This document shows, one piece after another, positions 57,511 to 64,000 of a DNA stretch of 64,000 nucleotides. The stretch lies in contig NZ_SNWA01000003.1 of the NCBI RefSeq assembly GCF_004361815.1, positions 1 through 64,000 of the forward strand, given 5' to 3'. The translations under genes and the position numbers were made by a program. Position 1 is the first letter of the stretch. Each line of letters opens with the position of its first letter. The notes below the pieces were generated by a model. The model was not told the DNA's origin, did not search any database, and was given only the letters and a program-made list of their open reading frames with translations. This stretch comes from Paraburkholderia sp. BL10I2N1 (GTDB lineage: Bacteria > Pseudomonadota > Gammaproteobacteria > Burkholderiales > Burkholderiaceae).

Positions 57511-57557
57511 AGCCGCCATTCGCGAAAGGCGATTTCCGTGACTGCCCGAATGGCGGC
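57511..57557. repeat. REP-like palindrome, copy 2
   Basis: An inverse copy of the palindrome at 27479-27528: arms GCCGCCATTCG/CGAATGGCGGC, one difference in the centre. It lies directly right of the IS110-type element. Confidence 0.6.
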
Positions 57558-57950
57558 TTAGGCCGATGACTTGTCATATCGACTGCCCAGCCGGACGGCC
57601 GTTGCGCCCCGGAAGCTGCCGTCGACTTTGAGCATGCTTGAAGGGCGGTTCGGGGGTCGAGCCGGTTCGGTGCCCGACGCGTCAGCCACTGACCGGCCAT
57701 CAACGGTCTTTCGATCTCTCCGTCGCGCGGTACGGATAGAAGGCCTTTAATGCCGATCTGGTGGGACCAACTGGGCGATATTAGTAGGGCGGACCAGTGG
57801 ACGGTTAAAACCGCGGCGCACCGTGTGCATTCGTTGAAAGGAGACCCGTGGGGCGGTTTGCACCCCACGCGGCAAGGAATCGGCGCTGCGATGCGACGCG
57901 CGGTTGCCACGGGCTAAGTCTGAGGATGTCCGCAGTGGCTCGGGGGCTTC
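57558..57950. other. Intergenic stretch
   Basis: About 390 nt with no supported gene. It contains the GGCCGATGACTTGTC motif also found near 16844. No RNA gene recognised. Confidence 0.3.
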
Positions 57951-58259
57951 TTACCCGGGTTGAAACTGCTGGCACTCCGTTTCGAACCAATAGTCGACCA
58001 GGCGCTGTGCCGCCTGTAGATCCTCTGGATAGTATGGGTCGTCGTACCATGGTGACGGGTCGTAGCCCGCTTTCCTGAGGGCGAGCTCGCTGTGGTGTTG
58101 CGCCATCGTCGGAGGCGCGGTGCTTCTAAGCGCGGCCAAGTCGCGGCACTCCGTTGGGCTCAGGTGCGGCCCGCTTTGTGGCACGCCGCCGGCGGCACAT
58201 CCAGCCAGCAGGAGCGCCAACACAGTAAGCGTCGAGCGGTTTCTCGGGAAGTTTTCCAT
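57951..58259 (-). CDS. Putative lipoprotein, DUF4148-like
   Basis: A 102-aa protein. MENFPRNRSTLTVLALLLAG then Cys gives a lipoprotein signal with lipobox LAGC at about residue 21. The mature part has LALRKAGYDPSPWYDDPYYP and EDLQAAQRLVDYW, similar to the short repeat of Burkholderia DUF4148 proteins. It is probably attached to the outer membrane. I chose the ATG at 58259; 58289 is an alternative. Function unknown. Confidence 0.6.
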   Translation of the reverse strand: MENFPRNRSTLTVLALLLAGCAAGGVPQSGPHLSPTECRDLAALRSTAPPTMAQHHSELALRKAGYDPSPWYDDPYYPEDLQAAQRLVDYWFETECQQFQPG

Positions 58260-58654
58260 AGCGCATCTCCACGCGTCCGATTGGCGCAACGCAAGCGGTG
58301 CGATGCCGCCGGCCGCGCGTGACTTCCGCGTTTATTTTGCCTTAGGAACCATGTAAATGCTCGACCGTGTGTGCGGGCGAGATCGAAGGACTACACCGCC
58401 GGCGTAGTGATCGCAGTCGTGCGGTAGCCGGCTTGGCGTTTCATGCCATTCTCGCAAAGCCCCGGGGGACGGGCTTTGCAGGCTGGCGTCACGGCGCGCG
58501 GCCTGCCATCGAGGAGCGGAGACCTCGGCAGGCACCGGCCGCAATTCGACACTTTTCCAAAACGATTTTTCGCGGCCTTCCGCCCCGCGCAGCGACCGCC
58601 CGTTTGCACAGGCGTGCCTCGCTCGCGCGACGAGAGAGCCCGCCCCCGCTCATC
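58260..58654. other. Intergenic stretch with a strong hairpin
   Basis: About 390 nt without a gene. It contains a perfect 9-bp stem GCAAAGCCC/GGGCTTTGC (58454-58462 and 58471-58479) with an 8-nt loop. No T-tract follows. It may be a transcription end for a flanking unit or a structured leader of the decayed downstream gene. Confidence 0.4.
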
Positions 58655-59433
58655 ATGTCCGATCTATCCACGTCGCTCGGGGCGGCACGCCCCGCCGCCT
58701 CGTCAACATCAATCCGAAGCCGCTAGCCGTCGCGCTCGGCGCGATCTATCTCGCGCAGACCGTCAGCGCGAAGCAGGCCGCGCTGTACGTCCTCGGCGCG
58801 CTGCTCGGCGTCACGCTCTTTCACGCCGCGTTCGGCTTCACGTCCGCATGGCGCGTGTTCATCGCCGACGGCCGCGGCGCCGCCCTGCGCGCGCAGATGC
58901 TGATGCCCGCGATCGGCGTGCTGCTGTTCTTCCCAGCGCTTTCCGCCGGCACGCTTCGGTGATCCGGTCGCCGGCGAAGTGGCGCCCGTCAGCACGTCGG
59001 TCCTGATCGGCGCATTTATTTTCGGCATTGGCATGCAGCTCGGCGGCGGCTGCGCCTCCGGCACGTTGTACACGGTTGGCGGCGGCAGCACGCGGATGGT
59101 GGTCACGCTGATTGCGTTCGTCGTCGGCTCGGTGATCGGGACTGCGCACATGCCGTTCTGGGCTGCGCTGCCGCATCTCCAGCCGATCTCGCTCGTGAAG
59201 ACGCTCGGCGTCGGCGCGGCGATCGCGCTGAACCTCGCGGTGCTCGCAGCGATCGCCGCGCTGACCGTGCTGCGTACGGCTGCAATATCGGCGCGTACGT
59301 CAGCGGCATCGTGTCGGGCAGCCTGCACGGCTGGCTGTGGCTCGTCTCTGCTTTTTTCGGCAACGTGCTTGGCACGAGGCTGCGTCCGGGCTTCCAGCTC
59401 GCGGTCGAGCGCGTGAAGCAGACAGGCTGTTGA
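58655..59433 (+). pseudogene. YeeE/YedE-family (sulfur compound) transporter, degenerate
   Basis: Membrane-protein homology is spread over three frames. From the ATG at 58655 MSDLSTSLGAARPA leads, after a frameshift, to LVNINPKPLAVALGAIYLAQ. After an in-frame stop near 58960 the reading resumes as VSTSVLIGAFIFGIGMQLGG then GCASGTLYTVGGGSTRMVVT. The end IGAYVSGIVSGSLHGWLWLV lies in another frame, and part of the middle seems deleted. YeeE/YedE proteins import sulfur compounds such as thiosulfate. At least two frameshifts make it non-functional. Confidence 0.75.
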
Positions 59434-59451
59434 TCGGACCGGCTTCGGCCG

Positions 59452-59812
59452 TTACTCGATAGGCAGGTCTTCGCCCGGCCCGATTGGGGTGGTTGCATGG
59501 ATCAATACGGGGTCGCCCGTCTCGATGGCCTCGCAGTTGGGTGTACACGCGTGGTTCAGGAAGCGGGCACTGTTGCTACCGAGGTTGCCGTCGATCAAGC
59601 GTCCGTCGGAGAGGGCAACTACGAAAGTGTGCCCGACTTCTGACCGCTGACGGGCTGCGGCACGTCGCCAGCTGGTGAAGTCACCCTTGTATTCGACGAG
59701 CTGCCCATCCGACGAGCCGCTCGCCTGCGGCGATGGGCGGCAGCGCAAACAGGCCCTGCCGTGCACAGGCGGACGTCGTGCCGTGACGCGTCGCCGTCCC
59801 GTTGTGTCGGTT
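59452..59812 (-). pseudogene. SET-domain protein lysine methyltransferase-like, degenerate
   Basis: Homology to bacterial SET-domain proteins: LVEYKGDFTSWRRAAARQRS and NSARFLNHACTPNCEAIETG are in one frame. Upstream the matching reading (PVHGRG, LFALPPIAAGERLV) is shifted. A 16-nt insertion that repeats CTCGTCG lies before EYKGD. The C-terminus ends early at DLPIE, where the family has a further tyrosine-containing segment and a cysteine cluster. It is therefore not expected to be active. Confidence 0.65.
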
Positions 59813-60057
59813 TCCCTTTCGTAAGGTCTGTCGGTCTCTTCATTAACCCTGGCGGCGCGAAGCAAACCGCTGCGCTCGCGCGCTTTAAATGAGCGATGGT
59901 GTGGCGCGCAACTAACGGTCAGCTGCGCATGCGCACTTTGCCGGCTTCGCCATAACCCGGTCAGCAGACGGTGCCGCGCGGATCGGTCCGTGATTGACAG
60001 TATGAGCGGCACGGATGGCACGGATGGCCTACGCAGCCGCGTCTTTTCAAACGCCCC

Positions 60058-60298
60058 ATGAGTCGCAAGGCCAGCACGAGCGAAGCCATTGATGCCATCC
60101 CCGCAACCATGAGCGTCCCCGTGACGCGGGGTGAAAAGGCTCAGTCGATCCCCTTCAGGTCGTTTCCGACGGGCGCGCGTGCCGAGCGTACCGGCCGTCA
60201 GCCGTCGTCGACGGGCGAAACCATCACCAATCCCGGCAGCAAAGACCGTGAAATTCACTACTGGCAAGCCCTTCAGGGACGCCGTCAACGCTGCCTGA
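60058..60298 (+). pseudogene. HU-family DNA-binding protein remnant
   Basis: Degenerate HU: GEKAQSIPFRSFPTGARAER and GRQPSSTGETIT match the beta-arm region, then homology continues in another frame as IPAAKTVKFTTGKPFRDAVN and AA to a TGA at 60296-60298. The first 30 or so residues are unrecognisable. An intact HU gene lies at 62742-63020. Confidence 0.65.
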
Positions 60299-60357
60299 CC
60301 CATTGGTTCATGCCCGCAGCAGGCCGCGCCTGAGTCGGGAGGCGTCATTTCGAGCGG

Positions 60358-60627
60358 TCAGCGGCGCGCGAAATCATCTGCCGTCAGTTCCAGACGCGCG
60401 GCTGGATGGGCCAGCAGCTTTCGTTCGGCGATTGCCCGGATGCGCCTGTATCCGTTCTGGAACGTCTTGAGGATGCGGGCGTCGCTCGCCCGTGGTTCAA
60501 GCCAGAAATATGCTTCCAGGGCTGCGATCGTCACGACGCATTTGACGGTGCTGTTCTGACCTGCGAGGGCAAACGACACACCGTGGCGATTCGCCAGAAT
60601 CTGCGGTTCAAATTCGACTGTTTCCAT
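60358..60627 (-). CDS. DUF1488-like small protein
   Basis: An 89-aa paralogue of the protein at 17254-17523, of the same length and with the same blocks (ITREALEAQFWL there, VTIAALEAYFWLEP here; AERK; a C-terminal ADDFARR). I start it at 60627 to match the paralogue; the frame is open further upstream to 60720. The start has no good ribosome site, so expression is doubtful. Function unknown. Confidence 0.55.
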   Translation of the reverse strand: METVEFEPQILANRHGVSFALAGQNSTVKCVVTIAALEAYFWLEPRASDARILKTFQNGYRRIRAIAERKLLAHPAARLELTADDFARR

Positions 60628-60813
60628 GGCTGGGGGAACGCGTTGCAGGGCGCTGCGATGATTTTTGCACAGGTGAGGCAATCCGGGAGTCGCCCCACGC
60701 CCAGTGCGTGGAGTCGTCAATGCGCTATCGGTCGCGCCCCCCAGCTGTTAATGGCAAACCTGCCCGGTCGCCGGATTCCTGGTGCCGGCCCGTCCGGACA
60801 AGGCGGGCCGTCC

Positions 60814-62520
60814 TCATTTGCGCGTCGTAAAGGCATCTGCCATCTGCCGTGCCCGCCTGACCTCGTCGCTGTGCAGGTAGATCGACGTTGTCGACACGGA
60901 TGCATGGCGAAGATTGTCGCGCACGGTGGTCAGTTCCGCGCCACGACCCAGCGCATGTGTGGCATGCGTGTGCCGCATCCAGTGCGGGCTCGCGCGCCGC
61001 AGCTTGTCGGCGAGCGGCGGGTGGTCGGCTTCGATTGAATCCGCCGCGAGCCGGAAAAAGCGCCTGAGCACGCCCCAGAGTCGCACGCTGCTGATGGCGG
61101 CGTTACGGTCCGGCTCGAGGCTGCCGATGATGGGGGTGTCGGGGCGCCAGCGGACGGATAAGACCGGCAGGCCGCGCCCGGCCAGATAGCGGGCCAGCGA
61201 CTCCCACGCGAGCGGCGGCAGTGCCACCCGCGCCACCTTGCGGCCTTTGCCCGTCACCCGCAGCCAGTGTTCGCCGCGCGCGTCGGTCTCGACCTGTCCG
61301 AGCGTTGCGCCCACCAGTTCGCTCGCGCGCAGGCCCGTCGCATAGCCGAAATCGAGCAGGAAACGCAGCCGCTGTGCCGCAGGTGCCGCCCAGCCGCCTG
61401 AGCATTCGAGCCCGTCGGCGATCGTGCGCACGAGCGCCCATTCGCCTTCGGTAAAGGCGTGCGAGGGGTCGAGCGCTGATGCCGGGTGGCCGCCGCGGGC
61501 CTTCACGCCCGCGAAAGGATTGGCGAGCACGTAGCGCTGCTCGATGAGCCAGCGGAACAGCGCACCGAGAATCGACAGCGCGTGCGCGACCGAGCGCGCG
61601 GACAGGCTGCCATTGAACGGTCGCCAGTCCGGCGACGTGCGCGGGCGCACCGGGCCGATCCAGCGAGCGCGCGGCGACGGGTGACGCAGAAACGCACGAT
61701 ACGCGATCGCATCTTCGGTCGTGAGCGACGACAGCGCGCGGCCGCGCCCGACGATGGACCAGAGGATCAGGCGCTCGGCTTCCTTGCGGTACGTCCGCTG
61801 GGTGGCCGGCGACTCATGTAGTGCGAGCCAGGTCTGCACGGCTTCATAGTCGTTGGACGCGTCGAGCGTGCAGGTCGCGAATGGCGCCCGGAATGTACCT
61901 GCAGAGCCGTCAACCTCGTGCGGCAGCGTCAGGGTTTCCCACGGCACGATGTCGCCGGGCTGGCTCACGACGACAAGCGCACGCGCCTTGTCCGTGAGGA
62001 CGGGCCAGGCGGCAAAGAACGCCTCGATCGCACAGGCGCTCGCCGCGCCCAGTCCCGGCACGGCCTTCCACCACTGGCGCCGGCGCGGAATGCGCACGGT
62101 CAGATCGGCGAGTGTGGTGATCCCATACGCGTTCAGCACGCGCACCGCGCGCGGGGTGAACCACTGGGCGATGTCGTCGGCGATCTGCGGTTCCGGGGAG
62201 CGCGCCGTGCGCAGCGCGTCGATCGCCTGCGCGACGGCTTTCGCGTGTCGTTCGCGCTCCTGCGCCGGATGCGAGAGGAGTGCGGCCAGATCGTCCCGGT
62301 GGGCCGTGCGCGCGACATCGAGGAGCTTGCTGCGGATCCGCCCGAGCACGCCGCGTGCGGATTTCCCGTCACCGAGTGCGGAGGGCAGGTAACGCGCCAC
62401 GGCCTGCCGCACAGGCACGCCGGCGTACCACCCGCGCAGCACGGCAAGCTCGTCGGCATCGGGAAAACCGGGTGGTTCTGCGAGGGAAGGGGCGGGCAGC
62501 CGGTCGTGACGCGTTTTCAT
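60814..62520 (-). CDS. Tyrosine recombinase/phage-type integrase
   Basis: A 568-aa recombinase with a large N-terminal region (DUF3701-like) ahead of a core-binding and a catalytic domain. The first catalytic Arg is in GYATGLRASEL. The HxxR box is HWMRHTHATHAL (His513, Arg516). The nucleophile is Tyr548 in TSIYLHSDEV. Enzymes like this are frequent in Burkholderia accessory regions. It may move the surrounding segment; a tRNA-like gene lies about 600 nt from its start codon. It appears intact. Confidence 0.88.
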   Translation of the reverse strand: MKTRHDRLPAPSLAEPPGFPDADELAVLRGWYAGVPVRQAVARYLPSALGDGKSARGVLGRIRSKLLDVARTAHRDDLAALLSHPAQERERHAKAVAQAIDALRTARSPEPQIADDIAQWFTPRAVRVLNAYGITTLADLTVRIPRRRQWWKAVPGLGAASACAIEAFFAAWPVLTDKARALVVVSQPGDIVPWETLTLPHEVDGSAGTFRAPFATCTLDASNDYEAVQTWLALHESPATQRTYRKEAERLILWSIVGRGRALSSLTTEDAIAYRAFLRHPSPRARWIGPVRPRTSPDWRPFNGSLSARSVAHALSILGALFRWLIEQRYVLANPFAGVKARGGHPASALDPSHAFTEGEWALVRTIADGLECSGGWAAPAAQRLRFLLDFGYATGLRASELVGATLGQVETDARGEHWLRVTGKGRKVARVALPPLAWESLARYLAGRGLPVLSVRWRPDTPIIGSLEPDRNAAISSVRLWGVLRRFFRLAADSIEADHPPLADKLRRASPHWMRHTHATHALGRGAELTTVRDNLRHASVSTTSIYLHSDEVRRARQMADAFTTRK

Positions 62521-62741
62521 ATCTGCGAGTTTAGCGCAAGAACGGGCGCCTTATGATAAGAAAACCTATCTTAATAGCCCGATATGGCGCGACGTTTCTC
62601 GGATACACATTCTCACGGATCGGTGTGCGGGCAAGCTTGTGAAGGATACCTGGGGCGAGGGCGAGCGCTCAGGGACAGTCTGCACATAGGCGCGCCAACA
62701 GAGTAGGGTGGCGCGATTGCAACTTCACGAGAGAGTCAGCC

Positions 62742-63020
62742 ATGAACAAACAGGGACTCGTGGACGCCGTCGCCGGAGCAACTGGCCAAAGCAGGGCGGT
62801 GGCCCCGAAGACGGTCGAGGCCTTCACCGGAACCATCATGGTGGCGGTCAAGAAAGGCGATACTGTCCAGCTGATCGGGTTCGGTTCATTTTCGATCGGC
62901 GCGCGTGCCGATCGCGTCGGACGCAATCCGGCAACCGCCGTAGAAATCCAGATCCCGGCCGCGAAGACCGTCAGGTTTATCTCCGGCAAGGCGTTCAAGG
63001 ATGCGCTGAACCGCGCCTGA
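62742..63020 (+). CDS. hupB: HU-family nucleoid protein
   Basis: A 92-aa histone-like DNA-binding protein: [20 protein letters not shown], the core [20 protein letters not shown], the DNA-bending arm [20 protein letters not shown], and a C-terminal [10 protein letters not shown]. The ATG has GAGAG upstream. It is probably an accessory HU, since its arm has ATAVEI where TGEEI/TGETI is usual. It is divergent from the integrase gene and may help recombination. Confidence 0.9.
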   Translation: MNKQGLVDAVAGATGQSRAVAPKTVEAFTGTIMVAVKKGDTVQLIGFGSFSIGARADRVGRNPATAVEIQIPAAKTVRFISGKAFKDALNRA

Positions 63021-63111
63021 CCGCAGGTAATGATTCGCCTGGGGCCTGAGACGGCAATGCCTGATGGTTTGCCGTCTTCACCTGCGCCGCCGCCAGCACG
63101 TGTGGTCGGGG

Positions 63112-63184
63112 TAGGCCGTACTGGATTCGAACGAGTGCCCTGCGGATTCAAGGTCCGCTGCTCTACCAACTGAGCTAACGACCC
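63112..63184 (-). tRNA. tRNA-Lys-like gene with TTG anticodon (possibly pseudo)
   Basis: A 73-nt sequence folds as a full cloverleaf: acceptor GGGTCGT with ACGGCCT (two G-T pairs), D-arm GCTC/GAGC, anticodon stem GCGGA/TCCGC, T-arm ACTCG/CCAGT with one C-C mismatch, and discriminator A. The first 31 or so bases match the usual proteobacterial tRNA-Lys. The anticodon loop, however, is CCTTGAA, giving TTG (Gln) instead of TTT, and base 33 is C where U is nearly universal. CCA is not encoded. It may be a pseudogene or a mobile-element-altered tRNA. Confidence 0.6.
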
Positions 63185-63267
63185 GTTTAGCCTGATACCC
63201 ATCCGCTACCGGGAATTGCCTGCCATTAGTCAATATCGGGCGTGCGGCTCGTCGATCGCGACAGCTC

Positions 63268-63684
63268 CTATTTCGGTACGGTCAACGTCAGTACGCCGTT
63301 GGCGAACTTCGCGAGGGTGTGATCGGGGTCGGCGTTTTCCGGCATCGGGGTCGTGCGCACGAAGCTTCCATAGGCGCGCTCCAGCCGGTAGTAGCCGTCT
63401 TCCTAGCTGCGAACGTCCTGTTTTTTCTCGCCGCGCAACACGAGAGCTCCAACCTCGACGCTTACAATGATGTCTTTGCACTCCATTACGGGCAACTCGG
63501 CGGTCACACGCAGTACCTGCCCTTCGTCGATCACGTCGATGCGCGGCTGGAAGCGCGATGAACTGAAGACGGGGACGCCTGCTCGCAAGTCGGTATTCAA
63601 TGACCTGTTGGCCCTCAACAGGCGGCTCGGCTCGGCGCGGCGAGCGAGAGAGTCTTTAGACCGGCCGGCTTCCAGGCGTCTCAC
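63268..63684 (-). pseudogene. Hsp20/alpha-crystallin small heat-shock protein with in-frame amber stop
   Basis: The alpha-crystallin domain reads FQPRIDVIDEGQVLRVTAEL, then VEVGALVLRGEKKQDVRS, followed by TAG at 63403-63405. The same frame then continues EDGYYRLERAYGSFVRTTPM and PDHTLAKFANGVLTLTVPK to a natural stop at 63268. Family members usually have a Glu at the TAG position (GAG to TAG). The truncated protein lacks the last strands of the domain. The 5' region has an unclear start. Confidence 0.75.
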
Positions 63685-63715
63685 CTAACGCTGAGGCCCG
63701 TTCCCGCCCGACCTA

Positions 63716-63991
63716 GACACGCGATACCGGAAGCCTGATTCCCGCAATCCCGAATGCGATGGCGAGGCATCCTTCCATTGCACGACGGGTCCGCAGGTAC
63801 AGCCGGCGCGCCGAGTCCATGGAAAACAGGAGAGCGTAACCGCCGAACACTAGTACTACAGCCGTAGATTCAAGTGAACTTGGGGTACACGTCCACGTCT
63901 TCGGTAGTGGCACTGCTGGGCGCGGTACTGGTGCCGGCGCCGCCATGCCGACCAGGACAACACGTACGCGATGGAGTGGGCGCCGCGCCAC
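63716..63991 (-). pseudogene. LysE-family transporter C-terminal remnant
   Basis: VVLVFGGYALLFSMDSARRL and RRAMEGCLAIAFGIAGIRLP resemble the last helices of LysE/RhtB amino-acid exporters. Upstream the translation (HRVRVVLVGMAAPAPVPRPA) is not recognisable, so it is likely a decayed or partial gene close to the window end. Confidence is limited by the short match. Confidence 0.4.
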
Positions 63992-64000
63992 AGGATGCGA

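Noticed and set aside
1..64000. CRISPR array
   Set aside because: No regularly spaced short direct repeats were seen; the large repeat at 18-20 kb is an IS duplication.

Overview
The window looks like chromosome or megaplasmid DNA of a Burkholderiales bacterium, most likely Paraburkholderia, Caballeronia or Burkholderia. Reasons: high GC, the order bioA-bioF-bioD-bioB, polyhydroxybutyrate-related genes, a gcv-glyA-sdaA cluster, and DUF1488-type and other small proteins I know mainly from this group. Species cannot be fixed from sequence alone. Families are named from recognised motifs; no database search was run.

Layout. 1-4.6 kb: a biotin-dependent acyl-CoA carboxylase locus (two carboxyltransferase genes, one cut by the window edge and frameshifted; a frameshifted free biotinyl-carrier gene; a GntR regulator; an acyl-CoA ligase). 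4.8-6.1 kb: an MFS transporter. 6.4-10.8 kb: the biotin operon. 11-25.5 kb: accessory DNA with a cupin, an IS630 element, small conserved proteins, a broken acetoacetyl-CoA reductase next to a phasin, an ISKra4-type IS carrying an internal tandem duplication, a second RpoD-like sigma factor and a two-HTH protein. 25.7-28.3 kb: an unrecognised 440-aa protein, then IS6 and IS66 remnants.

29-44 kb: a metabolic cluster. A LysR regulator is divergent from an aldehyde dehydrogenase, an NCS1 permease and a GMC oxidoreductase. A ureohydrolase follows, then gcvH-gcvP-glyA-sdaA-gcvT and a lipA broken by an internal deletion. 44-55.6 kb: a second LysR is divergent from a periplasmic binding protein and two APC permeases, then an SDR, an IclR regulator, an epimerase/dehydratase, a creatininase-like amidohydrolase, an unknown protein and a polysaccharide-deacetylase-fold hydrolase. 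Promoter regions at 29.26, 34.56 and 45.06 kb share a roughly 61-nt architecture, so the two halves may be co-regulated. My working hypothesis is that a guanidino or cyclic-amide compound is imported, oxidised or hydrolysed to glycine plus urea, and the glycine is then fed through glycine cleavage, GlyA and SdaA to pyruvate.

55.6-64 kb: an IS110/IS1111-type element inserted in an IS6/REP remnant that also occurs inverted at 27.5 kb, then decaying genes (YeeE/YedE, SET domain, HU, Hsp20, LysE-like), an intact HU, a tyrosine recombinase and an odd tRNA-Lys-like gene. The many frameshifts, nonsense changes and IS elements mark this as a plastic, partly decaying region around two well-preserved metabolic blocks.
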